From contig NZ_VTSR01000016.1 in NCBI RefSeq assembly GCF_008329715.1, positions 62,001 to 126,000 on the forward strand: a DNA stretch of 64,000 nucleotides. Reading direction: 5' to 3'. Source of the DNA: Gimesia chilikensis. GTDB lineage: Bacteria; Planctomycetota; Planctomycetia; Planctomycetales; Planctomycetaceae. A program made the position numbers and the translations under genes. Below the pieces are notes generated by a model that did not search any database, was not told the origin of the DNA, and was given only the letters and a program-made list of their open reading frames with translations. This document shows, piece after piece, positions 9,253 to 18,076 of the stretch (positions are counted from its first letter, which is position 1; each line of letters opens with the position of its first letter).

Positions 9253-10770
9253 ATGAACCAGACAGGCGATCCACAACCCGAACCGCGCCCCGCGCAGCCA
9301 AAGACACGGCACCCCGTGCTGTTTCGCACGCTGGCGGTGCTGTTGGGGCTCATCTTCATCGGTCTGCTGGAAGGGGGGCTCCGCCTGGGTGGCGTTCAGC
9401 CACTCCCGCACAGCCAGGATCCTTTCATTTCATTCAGCGAAGACTCCACCCTGTTTGTCAAAAACGCTGAGGGGACCGCCTACCAGACCTCTGCCGACCG
9501 CAGCGACTTCTTCCGTCCACAGCAGTTCCCGGTCAACAAAGGGAAAGACACCTACCGCGTGTTCGTCCTCGGCGGATCGACTGTGCAGGGACGTCCGTAT
9601 GCCGTCGAGACCTCATTTACCAACTGGCTGAAAATCAATCTGCAGGCCGCGGACCCCGCGCGGAATTTTGAAGTCGTGAACTGTGGTGGCGTCTCGTATG
9701 CCAGCTATCGCCTGGTGCCCATCCTGCGAGAAGCGTTGCGCTACGAACCCAACCTGTTCATCGTCTACAGCGGACACAATGAATTTCTGGAAGACCGTTC
9801 TTACTCCCGCCTGAAACATCAGCCCGAACTGCTGCTGCAGACCGAGAGTACCCTGCTGGACCTGCGCCTGGCATCGGTGATTCAAAGCCTGCTTCCCGAC
9901 TCACAACAGAGACCGCAGGCAACGGAAAAATCAGAAAACGTGCTCGAAACCGATGTCAACGCGCTGCTCGACTTTCAGCAGGGACTGGAACAATACCACC
10001 GCGATCCGGAACATCGCCGGGCCATCATGGCCCACTATGAATTCAACATACGTCAGATGATTCTGCTGGCACATCAGGCTGGCGTTCCGCTGCTGCTGGT
10101 CAATCCAGTCAGCAACCTGAAAAACTGCATTCCCTTTAAAAGCGAATTCGCTTCCCACCTCACCGCAGCAGAGCGCGACGAGGTGAATGCCCTCTGGAAG
10201 TCCGCAGACGAATGCAGCTGGGACGAGGCAGAGCAGAAAATGGACTACTGGCAACAGGCTCTGAGCATAGACGACACACACGCCAGCCTGGTGTATAGCG
10301 TGGGTAAAACCTGTGAATACCTGAAACGCACAGACGACGCACGTCACTGGTTCATCAAGGCCAAGGAGGAAGACATCTGCCCGCTCCGCATGCTCGAACC
10401 GATGCACGACACTCTCTTCCGACTGGCGCAACAGTACGATGTCCCTATCATCGATGCCCGCAGATTGTTCGAACAGAAAACTCCGGACGGTATTCCCGGC
10501 AGCGAACTGCTCGTCGATCATGTGCACCCCAGTATCGAAGGCCACCAGCTGATCGCCGATGCGATCTATGAAACCATGTGCGACCTGCAGTTCATTTCTT
10601 CCCCTCCCGACTGGCGGACCACGCGTGACCGATTGCGACAGGAACAGTTGGAGTCACTGAACCAGGAATATTTTCTGCGTGGCGCGAAGCGTCTCAGTCG
10701 CCTACAGGGCTGGGCCCGCGGTCAAAGCACGCTCGCTCCGCCCGGCACGACGCAAACCCATACAAAATGA
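9253..10770 (+). CDS. Membrane-anchored SGNH/GDSL-type hydrolase with TPR-like segment
   Basis: A 505-residue protein with one N-terminal membrane segment (about 25-42). SGNH blocks are visible in order: VLGGSTVQG (nucleophile Ser, block I), NCGGVSYASYR (block II), YSGHNEFLED (block III Asn) and DHVHPSIEGH (block V Asp/His). A helical segment between blocks III and V, with YWQQALSIDDTHASL and a following AKEEDICP region, resembles a TPR. The domain should act outside the cytoplasmic membrane on an ester such as O-acetyl groups of a surface glycan; the substrate is unknown. An upstream in-frame ATG at 9103 falls inside a terminator, so ATG 9253 (MNQTGDPQ) is chosen. Confidence 0.8.
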   Translation: MNQTGDPQPEPRPAQPKTRHPVLFRTLAVLLGLIFIGLLEGGLRLGGVQPLPHSQDPFISFSEDSTLFVKNAEGTAYQTSADRSDFFRPQQFPVNKGKDTYRVFVLGGSTVQGRPYAVETSFTNWLKINLQAADPARNFEVVNCGGVSYASYRLVPILREALRYEPNLFIVYSGHNEFLEDRSYSRLKHQPELLLQTESTLLDLRLASVIQSLLPDSQQRPQATEKSENVLETDVNALLDFQQGLEQYHRDPEHRRAIMAHYEFNIRQMILLAHQAGVPLLLVNPVSNLKNCIPFKSEFASHLTAAERDEVNALWKSADECSWDEAEQKMDYWQQALSIDDTHASLVYSVGKTCEYLKRTDDARHWFIKAKEEDICPLRMLEPMHDTLFRLAQQYDVPIIDARRLFEQKTPDGIPGSELLVDHVHPSIEGHQLIADAIYETMCDLQFISSPPDWRTTRDRLRQEQLESLNQEYFLRGAKRLSRLQGWARGQSTLAPPGTTQTHTK

Positions 10771-10900
10771 ACGCGTTCTCTGATTGCTTCCGGTCTGCCG
10801 CTGCTTTATGATCGAAGTACCTGCCTGAATTACAGTTGCGATTCGCGCATCCCATTGAGAACCGGCCCCGACTGCAGCCCACAGAGAAAGAGACCGTTCA

Positions 10901-13324
10901 ATGAATCAACGAAGGACCTGCCTGGTGACAGGACTTTTGTGCCTGATCATGGGCCATTCCCTGCTTGCCGCTCCCGATCCGGCCCCCTTTGTTTCCGGTT
11001 TCGACCGCTTCGGACGTCATGCAGAACTTCCGAAAGGGACCGCAGGCCGACTGTTGATCAGCGAACTGAGCTGCGCCGCCTGTCATCCCACATCACAGTC
11101 GGCTCTGCAACCCAAGGGGGGCCCTCGACTCGATGGCGTCGGCAACCGTCTGCAGCGGAAGTGGGTCACAGAATTCCTGTCCGCCCCGCATGTCACCAAA
11201 GCAGGCACCACGATGCCCGACGTCCTGCACGGTCTGCCTGCGAACGAAAAAGAATCCACTATTCAGGCCCTGACCGCGTTTCTGATGTCCCAGCAGAAAC
11301 CGTTTCCCACGATCAAAGCCACCGGCGCCAATCCGGTCCCCTACGAATTCTGGAACAAAGGGAATGTGGCGCGGGGCCGCGAACTCTATCACAAAATCGG
11401 CTGCGTCGCCTGTCATGAAACCGATGCGGACTACGAACCGGGTGAAACCAAAATTTCGCCCAACGACAAACTGCTGGCTCAGCTCGATCCGGAAGACATC
11501 AAAGAGCTCGGACTCGCTGCAGCCGTCCGTCCGGTCAATTCGGTTCCGCACCCGGACCTCACGGCGAAGTACACGCCACAGGCTCTGACGTTCTTCCTGC
11601 TCAATCCGGAACAGACGCGTCCCGCCGGTCGTATGCCCCAGTTGAAACTTGCTGCCGTGGAAGCAGCAGACATTGCCGCCTATCTGCTCCGGAATAATCA
11701 GCAAACCGGGTCCGCGACAGCTGCTACCAGTAGCGACTCCGCAGAACTGATTGCCGCCGGCAAAATACAGTTCGTCGAACTCAGATGCGTGAACTGCCAT
11801 CAGGTCAATCAGTTGAAACCGACATTCTCTGCCCGGCCTCTGAACCAGTTACAGGCAACCGCCGCGGCCAGCTGTTTTCACAACCCCCAGCAGAAGATGC
11901 CCGCCTATCCTCTGGACGAACTCCAGCAGACGACGATCAAAGAATCTCTCGCCGCTCTGCAGCAAAAACAAAAGCCAGCTGCGGCAAACCAGCTGGCCTT
12001 TCAGTTCCTGCAATTCAACTGCTACGCGTGCCACGAGCGCGACAAACAGGGGGGCGTCGGTTTTAACCGGAAACCGTACTTTGAAACCGCCGGTCATGTC
12101 GACCTGGGTGATGAAGGTCGGATTCCTCCCACGCTGACAGGCATCGGCTTCAAGCTGCAGAAGGGTTGGCTGTCGAAAGTTCTCAAAGGCAAAGGGGATA
12201 TTCGCCCGCACATGCACGCCCGCATGCCGATCTTCCCTGGTAAGGAGATTGCAGCGCTACCCAATCAGTTTGAGAAAGTCGATCGTCCACAAAAGCGATC
12301 TGAAGCGGATGTCTTCCCTCAACATGCGCAGCTGGCCCCCGCCGGTCGCAGCATGCTGGAGACCGGCTGTATTCAGTGCCACCCGATCCGGGGCGAAAGT
12401 ATGCCGGGCGTGGTTGGTACGGACCTGGGCGAGGTCACCAGCCGCGTGCATGCCCAGTGGTTTCATGACTTCCTGCTTGATCCCGCATCTCTCAAAGAGC
12501 GGACCCGCATGCCGACCTTCTTCCCTGATGGCAAGAGCCAGAACAAGGACGTACTCAACGGGGATGTAGAACAACAGATCGCCGCGATCTGGGCGTACCT
12601 CAATGCGGGAGACAAACAGCCGCTGCCGGAAAAGATTCTCGCCGCCAAGTCGAAAAACTACGAACTGATGCCCGACACAAAACCGATCATCCTGCGAACC
12701 TTCATGGAAGAGGCGGGTACACATGCGATCGCTGTGGGCTTCCCGCAGAAAGTCCACGTTGCCTTCGACGCCGAACAGGTTCGCCCTGCCCTGGCCTGGA
12801 AAGGACGCTTCCTCGACGCACAGGGAACCTGGTTCATCCGCTTTGCTCCTCCTGCAGATCCGCTGGGCGATGCATTGATGCAGTTCCCCGCAGGGCCACC
12901 GGTCGCGTTCCTCAAACAGACAGAAGAGGCCTGGCCTGAATCCAAACCGGGAACGAATACGCTGCAGTTCCGCGGCTATCGCATCGACAAGCAGGGCGTA
13001 CCCACGTTTCTCTACCGCTACCAGGGAATCGACCTCGAAGACCGTCTGGAAGCGACTGCCAGGCAGACACTGAAACGACGGCTGACCATCAAAGGGGTCT
13101 CGCAACCAAAGACTGTCGGCGCGCTCTGGTTCCGCGGACTGACGGGGAAGAACCTGAAAACCGTTGATCCGAGCACGCGACAAAACGAAGACGGCCTGCG
13201 CGTCTCCGTTACAGCAGCCTTCGCCAAAGCAGGTGAAGAACGAACCCGGGACAAGCTCAGCGAATGGCTGATTCCCCTGCCCCTGACAGAAGACACCACG
13301 ATTGAGGTGACATACCAATGGTAA
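10901..13324 (+). CDS. Secreted cytochrome c-type protein with five haem-binding motifs
   Basis: An 807-residue exported protein with a signal peptide (hydrophobic to about residue 22, cleavage near LLAA-PD). Five CXXCH sites are spread along it: CAACH, CVACH, CVNCH, CYACH and CIQCH. Several are followed by c-type distal loops with Met-rich ends such as GTTMPDV and TRMPTFFPDG. The last 200 residues (EAGTHAIAVGFPQ onward) have no haem and resemble a beta-sandwich. A periplasmic electron carrier is inferred. Its stop overlaps the next start by 7 nt, coupling it to a PQQ-dehydrogenase-like propeller protein, so it may accept electrons from that enzyme. ATG 10901 lies after an AGAGAAAGAG purine run. 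Confidence 0.85.
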   Translation: MNQRRTCLVTGLLCLIMGHSLLAAPDPAPFVSGFDRFGRHAELPKGTAGRLLISELSCAACHPTSQSALQPKGGPRLDGVGNRLQRKWVTEFLSAPHVTKAGTTMPDVLHGLPANEKESTIQALTAFLMSQQKPFPTIKATGANPVPYEFWNKGNVARGRELYHKIGCVACHETDADYEPGETKISPNDKLLAQLDPEDIKELGLAAAVRPVNSVPHPDLTAKYTPQALTFFLLNPEQTRPAGRMPQLKLAAVEAADIAAYLLRNNQQTGSATAATSSDSAELIAAGKIQFVELRCVNCHQVNQLKPTFSARPLNQLQATAAASCFHNPQQKMPAYPLDELQQTTIKESLAALQQKQKPAAANQLAFQFLQFNCYACHERDKQGGVGFNRKPYFETAGHVDLGDEGRIPPTLTGIGFKLQKGWLSKVLKGKGDIRPHMHARMPIFPGKEIAALPNQFEKVDRPQKRSEADVFPQHAQLAPAGRSMLETGCIQCHPIRGESMPGVVGTDLGEVTSRVHAQWFHDFLLDPASLKERTRMPTFFPDGKSQNKDVLNGDVEQQIAAIWAYLNAGDKQPLPEKILAAKSKNYELMPDTKPIILRTFMEEAGTHAIAVGFPQKVHVAFDAEQVRPALAWKGRFLDAQGTWFIRFAPPADPLGDALMQFPAGPPVAFLKQTEEAWPESKPGTNTLQFRGYRIDKQGVPTFLYRYQGIDLEDRLEATARQTLKRRLTIKGVSQPKTVGALWFRGLTGKNLKTVDPSTRQNEDGLRVSVTAAFAKAGEERTRDKLSEWLIPLPLTEDTTIEVTYQW

Positions 13325-14880
13325 AATACATTTTCTGCCTGCTCACACTGCTCTGTCTGACCAGCGGCTTGACCGCGAACAACGCATACGCGGAGAGTGA
13401 AGACGATTATTACCGCATCGTCTCCATCATGACCCCCAAAGCGCAGACCGAGTCACGTTCGAAAAACTGGAAGCCGGCCCCCGGTGACCTGGTGCTGGAA
13501 GTCAGCGGCATCGCGGTCCTCGACGATCAGCGTATCGCGGTTGCCATCCGCAAGGGGGAAATCTGGATTCTGGACGGCGTCTATGATGAGCCACCCAAAA
13601 ACGTGACCTACAAACGGTTCGCCACTGCCCTGCATGAGCCGCTGGGACTGATCTGGAAAGACGGTGCGTTCTATACGGTGCAGCGGAGCGAGCTGACGCG
13701 GATTCGCGATACCGACGGCGATGGGACCGCCGATGAATATCTGACCGTCGCCAAAGGCTGGGGCGTCACCGGGCACTACCATGAATACGCTTACGGACCG
13801 AAGCTCGATCACGAGGGCAACCTGTGGCTGACACTCAATATTGGACTGGGACTGAAAAAAGAACACAAGGCCCGGGCCGTCAAAGATCCAACGCTCGGCT
13901 TTGCCCAGGGACGCTGGCGCGGGTGGGGGATGAAAGTCACACCCGACGGAGAACTGGTTCCCGTCTGTGCCGGCATGCGTTCGCCTGCGGGGATCGGCGT
14001 GAACCGGGCCGGCGATGTGTTCTACACCGATCAGCAGGGGAACTGGGTCGCCACGAATACGCTGCATCACATGCGCAAAGGGGCTTTCTTTCATCACGTG
14101 GAAGCGCTCGCCTCGATGAGTCTCCCGGGCTCACCCATTCAGGGTGTGAAAGAGATTCCCAACGGGCTGCCTTTCCCCGAGGCGATCAAACAGATGCCGC
14201 AACTCAAACCACCGGCGGTCTGGTTTCCTTACAAAAAAGCGGGGCAGTCCACAACCGATGTCATGCTCGATAACAGTGGCGGCAAGTTCGGCCCGTTCGA
14301 TGGTCAGTTTTTTGTCGGCGAATTCACCCAGGCCGCCATCAACCGCGTCTTCCTCGAACAGGTCGATGGCGAATACCAGGGCGCCTGCTTCCCCTTCCGG
14401 GAAGGCTTCGCCTCGGCAGTCCTGCGTCTGGCACAGGGAACCGATGGCAGCGTGTTTGTTGGTCTGACCAATCGGGGCTGGAGCAGTCTCGGGACGGCAT
14501 CCTATGGTTTACAGCGTCTGGTCTGGACGGGTCAAACTCCCTTTGAAATCAAGGAAATGCGGGCGAAACCCGATGGCTTTGAGCTGGTCTTCACGCAACC
14601 CGTCGATCCGAAAACCGCGATGGACCCCCGGTCGTATCAGATGAAAAGTTACACCTACACTTACCATTCATCCTACGGCAGCGATGAAATTCTGAACCGG
14701 GAACTCCCCCTTGAACAGATCACGGTCTCGGAAGATGGCACCCGGGTCCACCTCAAAGTGAATGGCCTGCGAGAACTGTATGTGCACGAGCTGGTCGCCG
14801 CTGGTGTGAAGAACAAATCCGGTCAGTCACTGCTGCACCCACAGGCTTATTACACGCTCAATAAGATCCCGAAAAAGTAA
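13318..14880 (+). CDS. Secreted PQQ-dependent sugar dehydrogenase-like beta-propeller
   Basis: A 520-residue exported protein with a signal peptide (cleavage near NNAYA-ES). The middle has the propeller strand pattern of soluble quinoprotein glucose/sorbosone dehydrogenases: GIAVLDDQRIAVA, EPLGLIWKDGAFYT, RIRDTDGDGTADEY and the turn SPAGIGVNRAGDVFYTD. A C-terminal beta domain follows (KPDGFELVFTQPVDP). The ATG overlaps the end of the multihaem cytochrome gene by 7 nt, so the two are translationally coupled and likely form a donor-acceptor pair. Whether PQQ is bound cannot be decided here; many planctomycete members of this superfamily are uncharacterised. It ends 72 bp before a REPIN-like element. 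Confidence 0.75.
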   Translation: MVKYIFCLLTLLCLTSGLTANNAYAESEDDYYRIVSIMTPKAQTESRSKNWKPAPGDLVLEVSGIAVLDDQRIAVAIRKGEIWILDGVYDEPPKNVTYKRFATALHEPLGLIWKDGAFYTVQRSELTRIRDTDGDGTADEYLTVAKGWGVTGHYHEYAYGPKLDHEGNLWLTLNIGLGLKKEHKARAVKDPTLGFAQGRWRGWGMKVTPDGELVPVCAGMRSPAGIGVNRAGDVFYTDQQGNWVATNTLHHMRKGAFFHHVEALASMSLPGSPIQGVKEIPNGLPFPEAIKQMPQLKPPAVWFPYKKAGQSTTDVMLDNSGGKFGPFDGQFFVGEFTQAAINRVFLEQVDGEYQGACFPFREGFASAVLRLAQGTDGSVFVGLTNRGWSSLGTASYGLQRLVWTGQTPFEIKEMRAKPDGFELVFTQPVDPKTAMDPRSYQMKSYTYTYHSSYGSDEILNRELPLEQITVSEDGTRVHLKVNGLRELYVHELVAAGVKNKSGQSLLHPQAYYTLNKIPKK

Positions 14881-14951
14881 AAGAGATCCTGGAACTACTC
14901 GTGGCGTCGACCCTGGCAGCTTCCTGTTGCCTGCAGCAGTATGTTCTATCA

Positions 14952-15092
14952 CGTAGGGGTAGCCCTGTGTGGCTACCCGCAGAGAGTGTCTGTTAGAATT
15001 TTGAACTATGAATATCTGAGAAAGCTGCCTTCGTTGCCTGCATAACGGTCGAAACTCGCCAGGCGGGCGGACACACAGGTACCGCCCCTACG
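14952..15092. repeat. REPIN-like inverted-repeat element, 141 bp
   Basis: Ends CGTAGGGG (14952-14959) and CCCCTACG (15085-15092) are perfect inverted repeats. Each end folds on its own: GGGTAGCC/GGCTACCC with loop CTGTGT (14957-14978), and GGGCGG/CCGCCC (15065-15087). A CCTGTGTG core is shared in opposite orientation. The two hairpins differ in arm sequence yet each stays complementary, the hallmark of REP sequences in an inverted pair. There is no ORF inside and no clear target duplication. It fills the convergent gap between the propeller gene and the gene at 15145. Confidence 0.7.
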
Positions 15093-15144
15093 ACTGATTC
15101 CATCACGAGAAGTGCAACCCACATTCAAAATGACAACGATCGCG

Positions 15145-15678
15145 TTAATTCAGAAAACCGCGTTCGCGTAATTCCTGAATGTTACCCGGGGCACTCTCCC
15201 AGACCCGTTCGGCGGCGTAACGCATGATGGCGATGCCTCCCATGCCGGGCGGTGCGCTGAGGATCGCGGTGTGCTCTTCCTCTTCATCGTCCAGCTGTTT
15301 ATTCAGCTTGTCGACCGCTTCCTCGACGCTGTCGCTGACAATCCGTTCGGGCCCGCTGGTGTTGGAGAACTTCAGATTGGAAAAGCCTGCAGTCCGCGAA
15401 AGCAGGAACGCGGCCAGATCCGCCTCCTCCTGCTCTTCAAAAAAGTTACGAAACTCGGGCTCCATCGAATCGGGAGTGATGATCATTGCCCGCGTGATCA
15501 GGACTTCCCCTTTGCGGACCTTGACCGTCGCCCCGGGTTCGGGTGCGCCGGTCACCAGGTAATAAGGAAGCTGCTGATCTCCAAACGTAAACAGGGAGAA
15601 ATTCACGGGACGCTCAATCCGTACTGCAGTCCAGATTTCGAAGAAGCGCTGCTCATCGAACTCGTGAGAAAAATTCAT
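15145..15678 (-). CDS. Conserved-looking hypothetical cytosolic protein
   Basis: A 177-residue acidic protein with no signal peptide, membrane segment or motif I recognise. The N-terminal half is beta-rich (VNFSLFTFGDQQLPYYLVTG, GATVKVRKGEVLITR). A strongly acidic stretch DDEEEEHT sits near residue 133, and the C-terminus is helical. It begins 59 bp downstream of the Tat-type NHL gene in the same direction, so cotranscription is likely. The regular length and coding-like composition make it a real gene; function unknown. Confidence 0.65.
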   Translation of the reverse strand: MNFSHEFDEQRFFEIWTAVRIERPVNFSLFTFGDQQLPYYLVTGAPEPGATVKVRKGEVLITRAMIITPDSMEPEFRNFFEEQEEADLAAFLLSRTAGFSNLKFSNTSGPERIVSDSVEEAVDKLNKQLDDEEEEHTAILSAPPGMGGIAIMRYAAERVWESAPGNIQELRERGFLN

Positions 15679-15737
15679 CAGGTTCCAACCGGGGTGAAGA
15701 GAATAAAGCGAGTGTGAACTTCAGGATCAAAGTCGGT

Positions 15738-16817
15738 TCAGCTGACTTTCTTGAGTTTGCTGATCCGGCCCGTCGAGACCCATTCGGTGACAAAAATATT
15801 ACCCGACTGATCGAAGCAGGCATCGTGGGGATGCACGAAGCGACCTGCTTCCCACTGCTTGGGCTGCGTGCGAATCTTAAAACCATCCAGCACGCGGTTC
15901 GTCCAATCCTGATCGTAGCCCAGGTGAGTGATTACCTGGTTCTGTTTATCGAACAGGGTCACCCGGGCATGCAGATCGGAGACCAGCATGATGTCTCCCT
16001 GGATGTCGATGTCTGCCGGGAAACTGACTGTGTTGACAAAGCCCAGGTGTTTGCCATCCAGGCTGAAATACTGGAGTCGGTGATTGGCCCGGTCACAGAC
16101 AGCGATCTTAGGGGTGCCATCGCGGGTGTCGAGCCACATGCCGTGCGGTGTTTTCATTTTGCCCGCATCGGTGCCGCTGCCTCCCCAGAAAAACTCCGGC
16201 TTCCCTTCGCTTGTGTATTTGTGAATATAGTGGGAGCCGTAACCATCGCCGACATAAAATCCTCCATCGGGGGCGAAGGCAATGTTGGTGGGACTGTAGC
16301 GTTGTTTGGCGTCCTGATAATGCGCGGGCGCAGCGGGGCGTCCAATCTTCCAGACGACTTCTCCAGTGAGACTGGTTTTGGCGACGATGCCATGCTTCAC
16401 ATCAGAGAGATACAGGAATTCCTCGTTGCCTTCCTTACGGACATCAATGCCGTGACCACCGCCGTGATATTCTTTACCGAAAGAGCGGACGAATTTCCCA
16501 TCGGCGTCAAAGACCACGATGGCATCCAGGGGCGTCTTCGCGCGGGAGCGATGTTTGATATAAATCAGACCGGATTCGTCGACACAGACGCCATGCGTCT
16601 CACCCCACTTGATGTGCTTCGGCGTTCCGCCCCACCCGTGCGTGACTTCGTACTGAAACGCGCCTTCACCGACAAGCGGCGGCTTAGTGCCTGCTTTGTC
16701 GTCAGCCCCCAGAATCGCGGGAGCAAAAAAACTGCCGGCAACCGCAACTCCGGCGGTTTTCAAAAAAGTGCGGCGGGAATCAATGTGAGCAGAACAAGCG
16801 GTGGAACGTTGAGTCAT
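15738..16817 (-). CDS. Tat-exported NHL-repeat beta-propeller protein
   Basis: A 359-residue protein beginning with a twin-arginine signal: SRRTFLKTAGVAVAG, then cleavage near ILGA-DD. The rest is a propeller of NHL-type repeats: THGVCVDESGLIYIKH, GHGIDVRKEGNEEFLYLSD, SPTNIAFAPDGGFYVGDG, TPHGMWLDTRDGTPKIAVCD, and a final blade DACFDQSGNIFVTEW. Such proteins act outside the membrane as binding platforms or lyases; none of the lyase residues can be confirmed by eye. The Tat signal suggests folding, possibly with a cofactor, before export. An upstream in-frame ATG at 16853 adds 12 residues, but ATG 16817 gives a normal Tat n-region. Confidence 0.8.
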   Translation of the reverse strand: MTQRSTACSAHIDSRRTFLKTAGVAVAGSFFAPAILGADDKAGTKPPLVGEGAFQYEVTHGWGGTPKHIKWGETHGVCVDESGLIYIKHRSRAKTPLDAIVVFDADGKFVRSFGKEYHGGGHGIDVRKEGNEEFLYLSDVKHGIVAKTSLTGEVVWKIGRPAAPAHYQDAKQRYSPTNIAFAPDGGFYVGDGYGSHYIHKYTSEGKPEFFWGGSGTDAGKMKTPHGMWLDTRDGTPKIAVCDRANHRLQYFSLDGKHLGFVNTVSFPADIDIQGDIMLVSDLHARVTLFDKQNQVITHLGYDQDWTNRVLDGFKIRTQPKQWEAGRFVHPHDACFDQSGNIFVTEWVSTGRISKLKKVS

Positions 16818-17142
16818 GAGCAGACGACCTGAATCGAGAAAGATTTCTGGCAAAATACGTGAGGTTCACGTAAGACAAGGAGGGCCCATCCACCTGATCT
16901 TAACGGACGGAATGTGGTCACCTCAATTGTGGATCGGAAAAAATAGGGTATTCTGACAATGTTCTCCACGCCAGGCTGCTCAGTTTACCGCCAGTCGGGC
17001 GGTCCGCCCCCGATTAAGATGGTCTTTCAGCAGTGAATGTGATATGAGACAATTCCGCCGGAAAACGTGTGTTTTCGGTGCTCTGTCTCACGTTAGCAGA
17101 ATTCAAACTCACTGCTTTCCTGATAAAAGGAAGAGAATCACC

Positions 17143-18045
17143 ATGAACCGGTTGTGTGCCTCAATCTGTTTGTTCACCACCCTGGTCGGTCTGCAGATCG
17201 TCGCGCCGCGGGCCCTGTCCGCAGATGAGCGTGCGTCGGCGGACACACCGCTGCGTATCGACTCGGTGCTGGTGACCGTCATCGAGCAGGTCGAAGTCCC
17301 CGCGCGGGAAGTCGGGCAGTTAACCAACCTCAGAGTCCGGGAAGGCATGACCATCGAACGGGGCGCCCTGCTGGCCCAGATTGAAGACTCCGAAGCCCGG
17401 CTGCTGCTCAAGCAGGCACAACTGGAATATGAAACCGCGCAGCTCAAAGCGGAGAACGACGTCGATCTCCGGTTCGCCCGTAAATCGCATGAAGTGGCGA
17501 ACGCGGAACTGCAGCGGGCGAAGGACTCGATCCAGAAATACCCGAAGAGTATCTCTAAAACCGAACTGGACCGTCTGCAGTTGACCGCAGAGAAAGCGGA
17601 ACTGGAAATCGAACAGGCGACCGAAGAAGCGAAGACCGCGCAACTGGAAGCGAAGCTGAAACAGAACGCAGAAGAGATCGCGGCTTTAGCTGTGGAGAAA
17701 CGGAAAGTGGTCTCGCCGATTGACGGGATGGTGGTGCAGATCATGACCCGGACCGGGGAATGGGTGCGTCCAGGTGAAACCGTGATGCGGTTACTGAAAC
17801 TCGATCGTCTGCGGGCTGAAGGCTTGATCAACGTGTCACTGTTGCAGGAACGGGATCTGAAAGATCGTCCCGTGGTGCTGCTGGTCAACCCGGGCACGAA
17901 ACAGGAGCAGAAGTTCCAGGGCAAGATTTCATTCGTCAGTCCCGAGATCAATGCGGTCAATAACCAGACCCGTGTCTGGGCCGACATTGAAAACCCGGAC
18001 CTCAAACTGAAACCGGGCATGCGTGCCTCGCTGATCATTCAATAA
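17143..18045 (+). CDS. HlyD-type periplasmic adaptor (membrane fusion) protein
   Basis: A 300-residue exported protein with a signal peptide (cleavage near ALSA-DE). The split barrel/lipoyl half is visible as GQLTNLRVREGMTIERG followed by LLAQIEDSEA. A helical hairpin rich in Leu, Glu and Lys (about 90-195) follows, then the second half RKVVSPIDGMVVQI and GEWVRPGETVMRLL, and a beta-barrel domain ending in LKPGMRASLII. It should bridge an inner-membrane partner to the outer envelope. The next gene, 31 bp on, is an M50 protease-like protein that itself ends in a HlyD-like domain, so the two probably form one export or envelope-stress complex. The start at 17143 follows AAAAGGAAGAG; 17044 is an upstream in-frame start without support. 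Confidence 0.88.
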   Translation: MNRLCASICLFTTLVGLQIVAPRALSADERASADTPLRIDSVLVTVIEQVEVPAREVGQLTNLRVREGMTIERGALLAQIEDSEARLLLKQAQLEYETAQLKAENDVDLRFARKSHEVANAELQRAKDSIQKYPKSISKTELDRLQLTAEKAELEIEQATEEAKTAQLEAKLKQNAEEIAALAVEKRKVVSPIDGMVVQIMTRTGEWVRPGETVMRLLKLDRLRAEGLINVSLLQERDLKDRPVVLLVNPGTKQEQKFQGKISFVSPEINAVNNQTRVWADIENPDLKLKPGMRASLIIQ

Positions 18046-18076
18046 ACTTCCGCGACTGAGAAGGCGGTCCTCCCTG

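Noticed and set aside
12257-13318. Long minus-strand frame (353 codons) opposite the cytochrome gene
   Set aside because: Shadow of the multihaem gene, whose CXXCH motifs and signal peptide prove the plus strand.
15714-16832. Long plus-strand frame opposite the NHL protein
   Set aside because: Shadow; the minus strand carries the Tat signal and NHL repeats.
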